Positions 1-8,586 of a DNA stretch of 64,000 nt are shown here, piece after piece. Position 1 is the first letter of the stretch. The number at the start of each line of letters is the position of its first letter. The notes under the pieces are model-generated. The model worked only from the letters and a program-made list of their open reading frames with translations. It had not been told where the DNA came from and made no database searches. Position numbers and translations under genes: made by a program. Location of the stretch: positions 62,001 to 126,000 of the forward strand of contig CAKONC010000004.1 of NCBI GenBank assembly GCA_934096985.1. The letters are read 5' to 3'. The stretch is from an uncultured Bacilli bacterium. GTDB lineage: Bacteria; Bacillota_I; Bacilli_A; RF39; UBA660.

Positions 1-605
1 GTAGTAATTTCCATAACAAGTTTATCATAAGTTTCATCTTGACCAACTCTTGTATCTAATACTTCATATTTAACAAGTTCTATTGGTGAATAATTTGAAT
101 CTACTGGAATTACGCCAACTTTAGCATCTTTCATTAATAATTTGTTTGTTTTAGCTTCAACATAACCACGGCCGTTGCCAATAGTTAATTCCATATCTAT
201 TTTTCCACCTTTAACAAGTGTACAAATTACTAAATCAGGGTTTACTATATCAACATCAGCATCTTTTTCAATCATTCCTGCAGTAACAGGTCCTTCACTA
301 TCAACATATAAATGAAGTACTTTAGTTTCTTCAGTATGATTTTTTACTACTAATTTTTTAATATTTAAAACGATTTGCGTTACGTCTTCAATAATACCAT
401 CAATTTTTTGGAATTCATGCATTACACCATCAATTTTAATTGATGTAACACTTGAACCAGGTAAACTTGATAATAATACTCTTCTTAAAGCATTTCCAAT
501 AGTTGTACCAAAACCTCTTTCAAGTGGTTCTAGTTCAAATTTACCATAATTACTACTTTCATTATATTCTGAAATTTTGTATTCTGGTTTTTCAAATTTT
601 ATCAT
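1..605 (-). CDS. rpoA: RNA polymerase alpha subunit, N-terminal part (runs off the window)
   Basis: About 201 residues are visible from the ATG at 605; the 3' end lies outside the window. The visible part is the alpha N-terminal assembly domain, with the conserved GFGTTIGNALRR stretch at residues 31-42 that forms the dimer and beta/beta' docking surface. The C-terminal UP-element domain is not seen only because of the window edge. The gene follows rpsK by 17 bases, the usual alpha-operon order, and is preceded by a good ribosome site (GGGAGG). Confidence 0.97.
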   Translation of the reverse strand, partial: MIKFEKPEYKISEYNESSNYGKFELEPLERGFGTTIGNALRRVLLSSLPGSSVTSIKIDGVMHEFQKIDGIIEDVTQIVLNIKKLVVKNHTEETKVLHLYVDSEGPVTAGMIEKDADVDIVNPDLVICTLVKGGKIDMELTIGNGRGYVEAKTNKLLMKDAKVGVIPVDSNYSPIELVKYEVLDTRVGQDETYDKLVMEIT

Positions 606-622
606 AATTACCCTCCCTTTTA

Positions 623-1006
623 TTAATTTCTTGGTCTTTTTGGTGGTCTACATCCGTTGTGTGGTACTGGTGTTTCATCAGTAATACTTGTTATTTCAAG
701 ACCAGCAGTTTGAATACTACGAATAGCATTTTCTCTTCCAGGTCCTAAACCTTTAACATATACATCAACTTTTACAACACCTTGATCTTTAGCAGCATTT
801 GCAGCAGCCTCAGCAGAAAGTCCAGCAGCAAAAGGAGTTTTCTTTTTGCTTCCTTTGTAACCAATTCTTCCAGCAGAAGACCAGCTTATTGCATTACCAT
901 CATGGTCACATATAGTTACGATTGTATTATTATATGTTGCATGAATATGTGCTTCAGCTTCTGTAACAGTAATTTTATTTTTCTTTTTTCTTCTATTATA
1001 TGCCAT
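623..1006 (-). CDS. rpsK: 30S ribosomal protein S11
   Basis: S11 of 127 residues, a platform protein of the small subunit that contacts the 3' domain of 16S rRNA and the E-site region. The family features HATYNNTIVTICD near the N-terminus, KGLGPGRENAIR in the middle and the C-terminal HNGCRPPKRPRN are all present, and the length is normal. It lies between rpsM and rpoA in the alpha operon with a 10-base gap to rpsM. Confidence 0.98.
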   Translation of the reverse strand: MAYNRRKKKNKITVTEAEAHIHATYNNTIVTICDHDGNAISWSSAGRIGYKGSKKKTPFAAGLSAEAAANAAKDQGVVKVDVYVKGLGPGRENAIRSIQTAGLEITSITDETPVPHNGCRPPKRPRN

Positions 1007-1016
1007 ATTTTCTCAC

Positions 1017-1391
1017 CTACTTTGAAACCTTTTTCTTATTAGCAACAACCTTTCCTCTACCTTTTCTAGTACGAGCGTTGCGGCTAGTTCTTTGTCCTCT
1101 TACAGGAAGACCTTTTTTATGTCTTATACCTTGATAAGAATTCATTTCCATCTTATTTTTGATGTTCATTTGAACTTCACGACGAAGATCACCTTCTGTA
1201 GTTGCCTTATCAACTTCTTTACGAAGTGCTGCAATTTCTTCTTCAGTTAAATCTTTAATTTTTTTAACTTCATCAACTTTTGCATTTTTGCAAATAGTTT
1301 TACCTAAATTACGACCAATTCCATAGATTGCAGTAAGTCCAATCCAAGTTTGTTTTTCATTAGGTAATTCGATATTTTTAATTCTTGCCAT
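1017..1391 (-). CDS. rpsM: 30S ribosomal protein S13
   Basis: S13 of 124 residues, a head protein that bridges to the large subunit and contacts P-site tRNA through its basic tail. It starts MARIKNIELPNEK, has the helix-hairpin segment YGIGRNLGKTICKNAKV, and ends in a lysine- and arginine-rich tail (RTSRNARTRKGRGK). Length is typical. It follows rpmJ by 10 bases. Confidence 0.98.
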   Translation of the reverse strand: MARIKNIELPNEKQTWIGLTAIYGIGRNLGKTICKNAKVDEVKKIKDLTEEEIAALRKEVDKATTEGDLRREVQMNIKNKMEMNSYQGIRHKKGLPVRGQRTSRNARTRKGRGKVVANKKKVSK

Positions 1392-1401
1392 TTTTTACTC
1401 C

Positions 1402-1515
1402 TTATCCTTGAACTTGTTTATGTTTAGGGTTATTACAAATAACCATAACTTTTCCTTTTCTTCTAATAACTTTACATTTTTTACATATCTTTTTTACAGA
1501 TGGTCTAACTTTCAT
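1402..1515 (-). CDS. rpmJ: 50S ribosomal protein L36 (zinc-ribbon form)
   Basis: A 37-residue small gene between infA and rpsM, read from the ATG at 1515 with AGGAGG just upstream. The product starts MKVRPSVKKICKKCKVIRR and has the zinc ligands C11, C14, C27 and H32, so it is the C+ type of L36. It is the expected neighbour in the infA-rpmJ-rpsM-rpsK order. L36 binds 23S rRNA late in 50S assembly. Confidence 0.96.
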   Translation of the reverse strand: MKVRPSVKKICKKCKVIRRKGKVMVICNNPKHKQVQG

Positions 1516-1524
1516 AATATCCTC

Positions 1525-1749
1525 CTATCTTTTATTCCATGTAATTATCCCACGTGTTAAATCATAAGGCGAAAGTTCTACTGTAACGGTATCACCCGGT
1601 AAGATACGTATCATATTGATGCGCATTTTACCAGAAACGTAGGCTTTTACAGTATGTCCGTTAGGAAGTTCAACTAAATAGTCACTACCTTTTAAAACTT
1701 CTATAACTTTGCCTTCCACTTCTATTTTATCCTTTTTTTTATTAGCCAT
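1525..1749 (-). CDS. infA: Translation initiation factor IF-1
   Basis: IF-1 of 74 residues, an S1/OB-fold protein that occupies the 30S A site during initiation. The sequence runs MANKKKDKIEVEGKVIEV and ends in the conserved PYDLTRGIITWNKR. A GTG at 1764, overlapping the map stop, would add five residues, but the Shine-Dalgarno GGAGAG would then abut the start codon; the ATG at 1749 matches the family N-terminus and is preferred. The gene sits between map and rpmJ. Confidence 0.96.
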   Translation of the reverse strand: MANKKKDKIEVEGKVIEVLKGSDYLVELPNGHTVKAYVSGKMRINMIRILPGDTVTVELSPYDLTRGIITWNKR

Positions 1750-1760
1750 ATATTTTTTTC

Positions 1761-2504
1761 TCACTCTCCAGTTAATATTTCATATCCATCATTTGTAACT
1801 ACTATAGTGTGTTCAAAATGTGCACTTGGCATTCCATCGACAGTCTTAATTGTCCAATCATTGTCATCTAAGTAAACATTTCTTTTTCCTAAATTAAGCA
1901 TCGGTTCAACACAAATTGTCATTCCCTTTTTCAAGGTAACATTTGTATTCGTATAATAGTTTGGAACATCTGGGTCCTCATGCATTTGAGTACCAATACC
2001 ATGACCAACTAGCTCTCTTACAACAGACAAGCCATGTTCATGAGCATAAGTTTCAATAACTTTGCCAACAAGTGAAAGTTTTGCACCATCTTTTATAACA
2101 CTTAATCCCTCATACAAGGCATTTTTTGTATTGTTAACAAGGTCTTCAACTTCTTTTGAGGCAGTACCCACAATATAAGTTCTTGCACTATCACTTTCAT
2201 AACCCTTATATCTAACAGTTAAATCAACTGATACAACATCACCATTTTTTAATTTGTAATTTCCAGGAATTCCATGAACAACTTCATCATTGACAGAAAC
2301 ACATAAGCTTTTTGGAAAACCCTCAAAATTTAATTCTGAAGGAATAGCTCCTTGACTTCTAATAAACTTATCAGCAACATCGTTAAGTTCTTGCGTTGTT
2401 GTTCCAATTTTAATATGTTTTTTAATTTCTTCATGAGCCATATAGTTTATATGGCCACTTTCTTTCATCAAAGAAATTTCTCTGTCACTTTTAATGCTAA
2501 TCAC
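1761..2504 (-). CDS. map: Methionine aminopeptidase, type I
   Basis: Removes the initiator methionine from nascent proteins. The five metal ligands are present: D94, D105, H168, E200 and E231, with the substrate histidine H77. At 247 residues it is a short type Ia enzyme without an N-terminal zinc extension. Its start overlaps the end of adk by eight bases, as expected for the secY-adk-map-infA block, and it stops with TGA, which shows that TGA is a terminator here. Confidence 0.98.
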   Translation of the reverse strand: MISIKSDREISLMKESGHINYMAHEEIKKHIKIGTTTQELNDVADKFIRSQGAIPSELNFEGFPKSLCVSVNDEVVHGIPGNYKLKNGDVVSVDLTVRYKGYESDSARTYIVGTASKEVEDLVNNTKNALYEGLSVIKDGAKLSLVGKVIETYAHEHGLSVVRELVGHGIGTQMHEDPDVPNYYTNTNVTLKKGMTICVEPMLNLGKRNVYLDDNDWTIKTVDGMPSAHFEHTIVVTNDGYEILTGE

Positions 2505-3141
2505 AAACGATCTCCTTTAACATTTCTAATAATCTATCATTATTATCGACATTTAGCTCAATTACCTTATTTAAATTCTTATAATAATTTAATATTGGTA
2601 ATGTTAAATTTATATAATTATCAAATCTTTTTTTAAAGCTTTCTTCATTATCATCACCACGAACTGATAGTTTTGAACCACAATCATCACAAATTCCTTC
2701 AGTTTTGGGTTTATATTTTTCAGAAAATAAATTATAGCTTTTACCACAATTATTACAAGTAATTCTTCCTAAAGTTCTTTTTAAAGCAAGATCTTTTGTT
2801 ATATTTAAATAAATTACAGTATAATTGTAGATTTGAAGTTTTGTAAATAACTGAGATAATGCTTCTGTTTGATTTAATGTTCTAGGAAAACCATCTAATA
2901 TAAAAGGCTTTTCAATTTTTTGAAGTTTATCTTCAATAAGTCGAATCATTAAATCATCATCTACTAAATTCCCAGCATCAATAATTTTTTTTATTTCTAA
3001 TCCAAGGCTACTCTGAGAAGATATTTCACTTCTTAAAATAGCCCCAGTAGAAATATGTTCGTAATCAAATTCTTTTTTTAAATAATCACTGCATGTACCT
3101 TTCCCAGCAGCGGGAGGTGCTAAAAAAATTATATTTCTCAT
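2497..3141 (-). CDS. adk: Adenylate kinase
   Basis: Interconverts AMP plus ATP and two ADP. It is a long-lid form of 214 residues with a zinc-binding lid (C129, C132, C151, C154), the Gram-positive type. The P-loop at residues 8-16 reads APPAAGKGT instead of the usual GPPGAGKGT, two glycine-to-alanine changes outside the invariant GKGT. Other motifs (DGFPRT at 83-88, the NMP-binding STGAILR) are normal. It overlaps secY and map by a few bases, so the three are likely coupled in translation. Confidence 0.97.
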   Translation of the reverse strand: MRNIIFLAPPAAGKGTCSDYLKKEFDYEHISTGAILRSEISSQSSLGLEIKKIIDAGNLVDDDLMIRLIEDKLQKIEKPFILDGFPRTLNQTEALSQLFTKLQIYNYTVIYLNITKDLALKRTLGRITCNNCGKSYNLFSEKYKPKTEGICDDCGSKLSVRGDDNEESFKKRFDNYINLTLPILNYYKNLNKVIELNVDNNDRLLEMLKEIVCD

Positions 3142-4400
3142 CTTAGTCTCTTTCTTTTTGAACTATAACTTCTACTTATTAAACTACTTTCAAGTTGTTT
3201 ATATGTTTCAATTGCAACACCAACAACAATTAGTATTCCTGTTCCTCCGATTGTAACATATGAAGGAAGTGAAGTAACTTTTGAAAGTAATATTGGAAGT
3301 CCAGCCAAAATTACCAAAAATAATGAGCCAACTAGTGTTAACTTAGATAATGATTCTCCAATATATTTTGAAGTATCACTACCAGGTCTAACGCCTGGAA
3401 TATATCCACCATTATTGTTTAAATTTTTACTCATTTCATCGGGATTCATTACTAAGAAAGTATAAAAATAACCAAATACTACAATTAATATTAAATATAA
3501 TATAAATCCTGTAGTAGAAGTGTAATATATATATTTATTTACAAAATCTATTGCACTTTGTTTACCGATAAGAGTTACTATTGTAGATGGTATTGTAGTA
3601 ACAATTGAAGCAAATATTACTGGAATAACACTTGCTGAATTAATTTTAAGTGGTAAATAATTAGTTTGTGCTCCATATGCTGATGTAGTTCTATTTGAAT
3701 ATTGAATTGGAATTCTTCTTTCAGCAAGTTGAACCCAAATAATACCAACAATTACAACTATATATACAAGAACAAATAAACTAAATAAAGTTATTCCAAC
3801 ACCTTTAGAAAAATCTCCAAGTACTAAAGAAGTAAATGCCCCTCTAAAAATGTTTGGCATACTTTGAATAATACCAGCCATGATTAACATTGATTGTCCA
3901 TTACCAATACCTTTACTAGTAATTTGGTCACCCATCCACATACAAAATGATGTACCAGCAACCATAACCAAAGTAGTTTTAATAATTGCCATTGCATCTA
4001 AGCCTTTCATATAAAAAGCAGTTAAAGCGTAAGCTTGTAAAAATGCAATAACAATTCCTAGATATCTAGTAATTTTATTAATTTTTCGTCTACCAGTATA
4101 TCCCTCATCTTTTAATTCTTTAAAATAAGGTACAATATCCATTTGTAAAATCTCGGTAATAATAGAGGCTGTAATATAAGGGGAAACGCCTAAAGCAAAT
4201 ATTGAAAAATTTGATAGACCGCCTCCGCTCATAACATTAAATATTTCTAGAAAACCTAGTTCTTCATATACTGCTGATGCCCAAGGAATAGTAATTGTTG
4301 TACCTAAACAAAATATTCCTAAACACATCATTGTAAAATAGATTTTTTTACGTAAGTCCTTATTGCTTTTACTAAAAAATCCAGAAAAACCATGAAACAT
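3138..4400 (-). CDS. secY: Preprotein translocase subunit SecY
   Basis: The channel-forming subunit of the SecYEG translocon, 420 residues with about ten hydrophobic membrane segments. Recognisable features are the plug-region GGGLSNFSIFALGVSPYI, the cytosolic loop carrying RRIPIQYSNR and the late loop with YIPGVRPGSDT. It lies between rplO and adk in the spc operon, with one base between it and rplO and a four-base overlap with adk. Length is typical for Firmicutes. Confidence 0.98.
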   Translation of the reverse strand: MFHGFSGFFSKSNKDLRKKIYFTMMCLGIFCLGTTITIPWASAVYEELGFLEIFNVMSGGGLSNFSIFALGVSPYITASIITEILQMDIVPYFKELKDEGYTGRRKINKITRYLGIVIAFLQAYALTAFYMKGLDAMAIIKTTLVMVAGTSFCMWMGDQITSKGIGNGQSMLIMAGIIQSMPNIFRGAFTSLVLGDFSKGVGITLFSLFVLVYIVVIVGIIWVQLAERRIPIQYSNRTTSAYGAQTNYLPLKINSASVIPVIFASIVTTIPSTIVTLIGKQSAIDFVNKYIYYTSTTGFILYLILIVVFGYFYTFLVMNPDEMSKNLNNNGGYIPGVRPGSDTSKYIGESLSKLTLVGSLFLVILAGLPILLSKVTSLPSYVTIGGTGILIVVGVAIETYKQLESSLISRSYSSKRKRLR

Positions 4401-4401
4401 T

Positions 4402-4845
4402 TTAAATCACCTCTGCTTTACCACCAGCATCATTTATTTTAGTAACAGCTGCACTTGTAAAACGATGTGCCTTAATAGTTAATTTTTTATCTAAATTGCC
4501 ATTTCCTAAAATTTTAACTCCATTTAATCCCTTTTTAAGAATTTTTCTTTCAAATAATACTTCAGGAGTTACTACATCACCATCTTTAAAGAATTTATTT
4601 AAATCTGATAAATTAATTGTAGCATATCTTGTAGCAAAATTTTTATTATTAAATCCTCTTTTAGGAATTCTTCTGTAAAGTGGTGATTGTCCACCTTGGA
4701 ACCAAGGCTTAATTGAAGCACCACTTCTAGATTTTTGTCCGTTTTCTCCACGAGTTGATGTTTTACCCATTCCGCTTCCTGGACCTCTACCAACTCTTTT
4801 TCTAGCTTTAAATTCTTGAGATTTAGGTAAATTTTCTAGTTTCAT
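4402..4845 (-). CDS. rplO: 50S ribosomal protein L15
   Basis: L15 of 147 residues, an assembly protein of the large subunit with a basic, glycine-rich extended N-terminus (GRGPGSGMGKTSTRG) and a globular C-terminus. Its start codon shares one base with the rpsE stop (TAATG). In most Bacilli rpmD (L30) would lie here between rpsE and rplO; there is no room for it. Confidence 0.98.
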   Translation of the reverse strand: MKLENLPKSQEFKARKRVGRGPGSGMGKTSTRGENGQKSRSGASIKPWFQGGQSPLYRRIPKRGFNNKNFATRYATINLSDLNKFFKDGDVVTPEVLFERKILKKGLNGVKILGNGNLDKKLTIKAHRFTSAAVTKINDAGGKAEVI

Positions 4846-5348
4846 TATAATTCCTCAACTTTCTTTGATCTAAGTTCAGCAATATGTTCTTTAGTTCTTT
4901 GCATTGTTAATGCACCAAGAGTTGCTTTTGCAACGTTAACTTGAGTATTGCTACCTAATGATTTAGCAACAATATCTTTAACACCAGCAAGTTCTAGTAC
5001 AGCTCTGGCAGCACCACCAGCAATAATTCCGCGTCCTTCTTTAGCAGGTTTAAGTAATACTACTGCTCTACCTACTTTATAAGTTGCTTCATGAGGAATA
5101 GTTCTATTATCTACAAGAGCAATTTTAACTACATTTTTATTTGCAGCTTGTAAAGCTTTTTTAATTGCTTCAGGAACTTCATTTGCTTTTCCTGTACCAA
5201 TACCAATTAATCCTTTACGATTTCCAACAGCTACTGTTGCAGAAAAACGGAAATGTCTTCCACCTTGAGTAACTTTTGTAACTCTTCCGATATTAATAAC
5301 TTTTTCTTCAAGTAAATTATTTTTCTTATTTTCAAATTCTTTTGCCAT
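4845..5348 (-). CDS. rpsE: 30S ribosomal protein S5
   Basis: S5 of 167 residues, which helps maintain decoding fidelity near the mRNA entry site. The N-terminal double-stranded-RNA-like domain holds VTKVTQGGRHFRFSA and the GIGTGKANEVPEAI segment; the C-terminal domain follows (GRGIIAGGAARAVLE). It lies directly between rplR and rplO. Confidence 0.98.
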   Translation of the reverse strand: MAKEFENKKNNLLEEKVINIGRVTKVTQGGRHFRFSATVAVGNRKGLIGIGTGKANEVPEAIKKALQAANKNVVKIALVDNRTIPHEATYKVGRAVVLLKPAKEGRGIIAGGAARAVLELAGVKDIVAKSLGSNTQVNVAKATLGALTMQRTKEHIAELRSKKVEEL

Positions 5349-5357
5349 AATGCCTCC

Positions 5358-5711
5358 TTAAAATTCTAGTCCAGCTTCACGAGCTGACTCAGCTAGAGCT
5401 GCTACTCTACCATGATATAAGAATCCACCACGGTCAAATACAACTTTATTGATTTTTGCTTTCTTACACTTTTCAGCAATATCTTTTCCAACTTTTTGAG
5501 CTGCTTCAATATTACCACCATTTTGAAGTTTTAATTCAAGTGAAGATGAGCTTACTAAAGTTACACCTTTTGAGTCATCAATAACTTGAGCATAAATAGC
5601 TTTATTAGATCTGAAAACATTTAATCTAGGGATTTCACTAGTGCCAGAAATATTTTTTCTAACTCTAACATGTCTTCTAATTCTTGCTTCTCTTTTTTCT
5701 TTATTATTCAT
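5358..5711 (-). CDS. rplR: 50S ribosomal protein L18
   Basis: L18 of 117 residues, a 5S rRNA-binding protein of the central protuberance. The basic N-terminus (REARIRRHVRVRKNISG) and the later FDRGGFLYHGRVAALAESARE are typical, and the length is normal. It lies between rplF and rpsE in the spc operon. Confidence 0.98.
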   Translation of the reverse strand: MNNKEKREARIRRHVRVRKNISGTSEIPRLNVFRSNKAIYAQVIDDSKGVTLVSSSSLELKLQNGGNIEAAQKVGKDIAEKCKKAKINKVVFDRGGFLYHGRVAALAESAREAGLEF

Positions 5712-5725
5712 AATTTTATACTCCT

Positions 5726-6265
5726 TTACTTAGCAGCTTTCTTTCCTTCTTTACGACGAATATGTTCACCTTTATAACGGATTCCTTTACCTTTGTATGG
5801 CTCAGGTTCTCTTATTTTACGAACATTAGCCGCAAATTCAGAAACTTTTTGTTTATCAAATCCACTAATTACAAGTTCTGTATTAGATGGACTAGTAACA
5901 GTTATTCCGCTTGGGATAATAACATCAATAGTATGTGAATATCCAGCAGATACAACAATTTTATTTCCAGATACACTGAAACGATATCCAACACCTACAG
6001 CTTCTAATTCTTTTGTATAACCAGTGCTAACACCAATTAACATATTATTTATGTTTGAATTAGTTGTACCAGAAAGTACATTTGCTTCTTTTGTATCTTT
6101 TGCCATAGTTGTTATGAGTTCGTTACCATCAACAGTAACATTTACAAGTGGGCTAACTACTAATGAAAGTTCTCCTTTTGGACCTTTTACAGTTATAGTA
6201 TTGCTTTCATTTTTAACTTCAACACCCTCAGGGATAGTTAGTTTTCTATTTCCAATTCTACTCAT
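5726..6265 (-). CDS. rplF: 50S ribosomal protein L6
   Basis: L6 of 179 residues with two tandem domains, located near the GTPase centre of the large subunit. It starts MSRIGNRKLTIPEGV and ends with EPYKGKGIRYKGEHIRRKEGKKAAK, the strongly conserved C-terminus. It follows rpsH by nine bases and precedes rplR. Confidence 0.98.
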   Translation of the reverse strand: MSRIGNRKLTIPEGVEVKNESNTITVKGPKGELSLVVSPLVNVTVDGNELITTMAKDTKEANVLSGTTNSNINNMLIGVSTGYTKELEAVGVGYRFSVSGNKIVVSAGYSHTIDVIIPSGITVTSPSNTELVISGFDKQKVSEFAANVRKIREPEPYKGKGIRYKGEHIRRKEGKKAAK

Positions 6266-6274
6266 AGATTATAC

Positions 6275-6673
6275 TTACCAAATATAGGCAAGTACTTCAC
6301 CTCCTAACCCATTTTTTCTAGCTTCTTTATCAGTCATTAAGCCTTTAGAAGTAGATATAATTGCAATGCCTAATCCATTTAATACTTTAGGAAGTTTATC
6401 TGCAGGAGCATAAACTCTAAGACCTGATTTACTAACTCTTTTAAGACCTGTTATAACTCTTTCTTTTTTTGCACCGTACTTAAGTGTTAAAACCATTTTA
6501 TCACCTGTAGTGTTTTTATTATAAGAATAGTCTTCGATATAGCCTTCATCTTTAAGAATTTGAGCTATGCCTTTAGTCATTTTAGTTCCTTCAACTTCAA
6601 CTTCAGTATATCTCATTTGATTTGCATTTCTTATTCTTGTTAGCATATCTGCTATTTTATCTTGTACAAACAT
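6275..6673 (-). CDS. rpsH: 30S ribosomal protein S8
   Basis: S8 of 132 residues, a primary 16S rRNA-binding protein and, in other bacteria, the repressor of the spc operon. The ATG at 6673 is chosen because AGGAG lies seven bases upstream and the product then begins MFVQDKIADMLTRIRNA as in the family; an upstream in-frame codon at 6694 would add seven unsupported residues. The C-terminal RKNGLGGEVLAYIW is conserved. Confidence 0.97.
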   Translation of the reverse strand: MFVQDKIADMLTRIRNANQMRYTEVEVEGTKMTKGIAQILKDEGYIEDYSYNKNTTGDKMVLTLKYGAKKERVITGLKRVSKSGLRVYAPADKLPKVLNGLGIAIISTSKGLMTDKEARKNGLGGEVLAYIW

Positions 6674-6687
6674 TATATATCTCCTTT

Positions 6688-6873
6688 CTACCAACTAGAC
6701 TTCTTAACGCCTGGAATTTGTCCTTTATTAGCAAGTTCTCTGAAGCAAATACGACATAATCCAAATTTTCTTAGTACACCATGAGGTCTACCACATCTTT
6801 TACATCTTGTATAAGCTCTAACTTGAAATTTAGGTTTACGATTATTTTTAACAATCATGCTTGTTTTTGCCAT
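6688..6873 (-). CDS. rpsN: 30S ribosomal protein S14, zinc-binding (type Z)
   Basis: The 61-residue form of S14 with four zinc cysteines at 24, 27, 40 and 43 (CKRC and CRIC). This short C+ type is the usual copy inside the spc operon of Firmicutes. S14 helps assemble the 30S head. It lies between rplE and rpsH. Confidence 0.98.
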   Translation of the reverse strand: MAKTSMIVKNNRKPKFQVRAYTRCKRCGRPHGVLRKFGLCRICFRELANKGQIPGVKKSSW

Positions 6874-6884
6874 ATTTTCTCTCC

Positions 6885-7424
6885 TTATCCTCTAAAAGGC
6901 ATTCCAAATGCTTTTAGTAGTGCACGTGCTTCATCATTAGTGTTGGCAGTTGTAACAATAACAATATCCATACCTCTAACTTTTAAAACATCGTCATAAT
7001 TAATTTCTGGAAAAATTAATTGTTCTTTTATACCTAAAGTATAATTTCCCTTTCCATCAAAACTTCTTGGTGAAACACCTCTAAAGTCTCTTACACGTGG
7101 AAGGGCAATTTTTATTAATTTTTCTAAGAAAGCATACATATTTTCACCACGAAGGGTAACTTTTACACCTATAGGTTGACCTTCTCTTAATTTGAAACCA
7201 GCTATAGATTTATGAGCTTTAGTAACAACAGGTTTTTGACCACTAATTAAAGTTAAATCATTAACTGCAGCATCAATGAATTTTGAATCATTTGATCCTT
7301 CACCAACACCCATGTTAATAACAATCTTAGTTATTTTAGGAACTTGCATTACAGTTGTGTAATTAAATTCTTTCATTAAACTTTGTTTAATTTCTTCATC
7401 ATATAAAGTTTTAAAATTACTCAT
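6885..7424 (-). CDS. rplE: 50S ribosomal protein L5
   Basis: L5 of 179 residues, which binds 5S rRNA and contacts P-site tRNA. The MNMGVGEGSNDSK segment, GQKPVVTKAHKSIAGFKLR and DFRGVSPRSFDGKGNY are typical. Normal length, with a seven-base gap from rplX. Confidence 0.98.
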   Translation of the reverse strand: MSNFKTLYDEEIKQSLMKEFNYTTVMQVPKITKIVINMGVGEGSNDSKFIDAAVNDLTLISGQKPVVTKAHKSIAGFKLREGQPIGVKVTLRGENMYAFLEKLIKIALPRVRDFRGVSPRSFDGKGNYTLGIKEQLIFPEINYDDVLKVRGMDIVIVTTANTNDEARALLKAFGMPFRG

Positions 7425-7431
7425 AACTCAC

Positions 7432-7731
7432 CTACTTTGCTTCCTTTTTACTAGCAGTTTTCTTAGTTTCTGCTTTTTTTGCATCTTTTACTTTTGCTTT
7501 TTCTTCTTTAGCATTAGTAATAACTTTTACATTAGATACATGAATTGGAGCTTCAATATCAAATATTCCGCCCTTATCTTCAGTAGTTCTAGGTTTTGAA
7601 TGCTTTTTAACAATATTTAAGCCTTCAACGACAACTTTATCTAATTTTTTATATGTCTTAATTATTTTGCCTTCTTTTCCTTTATCTTTTCCAGCAATAA
7701 CTTTAACAGTATCTCCTACTTTAACCTTCAT
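7432..7731 (-). CDS. rplX: 50S ribosomal protein L24
   Basis: L24 of 99 residues, an early assembly initiator near the peptide tunnel exit. A KOW motif (KVGDTVKVIAGKDKGKEGKI) is at the N-terminus and VKKHSKPRTTEDKGGI follows. The last 25 or so residues are a lysine- and alanine-rich tail (KKAETKKTASKKEAK), a low-complexity extension. Confidence 0.97.
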   Translation of the reverse strand: MKVKVGDTVKVIAGKDKGKEGKIIKTYKKLDKVVVEGLNIVKKHSKPRTTEDKGGIFDIEAPIHVSNVKVITNAKEEKAKVKDAKKAETKKTASKKEAK

Positions 7732-7739
7732 ATATCCTC

Positions 7740-8108
7740 CTATAATACCTCAGGTGCTAAAGATACAATTTTGTTGTATTCTTTTTCACGAAGTTCTCTA
7801 GCTACAGGGCCAAGAACTCTTGTTCCGATAGGAGTTTTATCATCTTTAATTAAAACGCAAGCATTATCATCAAATTTAATATAACTACCATCTTTTCTTC
7901 TAACACCTTGAACTGTTCTTACAACAACAGCCTTAACAACTTTACCTTCTTTTACAGGGCTATTAGGTATAGCTTTTTTTACTGTTCCGACTATTACATC
8001 ACCAATATTAGCACTTTTAACTTTACTTCCACCCATAACACGGATAACTAAAAGTTCACGAGCACCGGAATTATCAGCAACTTTTAATCTACTTTCTTGC
8101 ATTACCAT
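7740..8108 (-). CDS. rplN: 50S ribosomal protein L14
   Basis: L14 of 122 residues, a highly conserved protein at the subunit interface. It starts MVMQESRLKVADNSGARE and carries GDVIVGTVKKAIPNS and the C-terminal KIVSLAPEVL. It lies between rpsQ and rplX. Confidence 0.98.
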   Translation of the reverse strand: MVMQESRLKVADNSGARELLVIRVMGGSKVKSANIGDVIVGTVKKAIPNSPVKEGKVVKAVVVRTVQGVRRKDGSYIKFDDNACVLIKDDKTPIGTRVLGPVARELREKEYNKIVSLAPEVL

Positions 8109-8119
8109 AGTTTTGCCTC

Positions 8120-8377
8120 CTATAAAATTACAGCTTTTTCAACAACTTGAACTAATTCATATCTTTTAGTTTTAGATAATGGTCTAGTCATTGAAATTCT
8201 AACTGTATCTCCTACTTTAGCTTCATTTTTTTCATCATGAGCTGCATATTTTTTAGAGTATTTTACTCTTTTACCATATAATGGATGTTTTTTATAAGTT
8301 TCAACTAAAACAGTAATAGTTTTATCATTCTTATCACTAACAACTTTTCCAACTAATTCTTGTTTCTTGTTTTCCAT
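8120..8377 (-). CDS. rpsQ: 30S ribosomal protein S17
   Basis: S17 of 85 residues, an OB-fold primary binder of the 5' domain of 16S rRNA. The family motifs GKVVSDKNDKTITVLVE, HPLYGKRVKYSKKY and the GDTVRISMTRPLSKTKRY stretch are present. Its start touches the stop of rpmC. Confidence 0.98.
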   Translation of the reverse strand: MENKKQELVGKVVSDKNDKTITVLVETYKKHPLYGKRVKYSKKYAAHDEKNEAKVGDTVRISMTRPLSKTKRYELVQVVEKAVIL

Positions 8378-8586
8378 TATTTTTCACCATCCATTTCTTT
8401 TTCTTTTAAAATAGTCTTTAATCTAGCTATTTCTCTACGAAGATTTCTTAGAACAACAGGTTTTTCTAAAGTTCCAGAAGATTGAGCCATTCTGTTTCTG
8501 AAAAGTTCTTCTTTATCTTCTTTAATTTTTTTAATAATGTCTTCTTTTGACATTTTTCTTATTTCATTAATTTCCAAGAGTTTCAC
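8377..8586 (-). CDS. rpmC: 50S ribosomal protein L29
   Basis: L29 of 69 residues, a two-helix protein at the tunnel exit that contributes to the docking site for trigger factor and SRP. It carries the core LFRNRMAQSSGTLEKP followed by LRREIARLKTILKE. Its start overlaps the end of rplP by 20 bases, a longer overlap than elsewhere in this operon. Confidence 0.97.
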   Translation of the reverse strand: MKLLEINEIRKMSKEDIIKKIKEDKEELFRNRMAQSSGTLEKPVVLRNLRREIARLKTILKEKEMDGEK

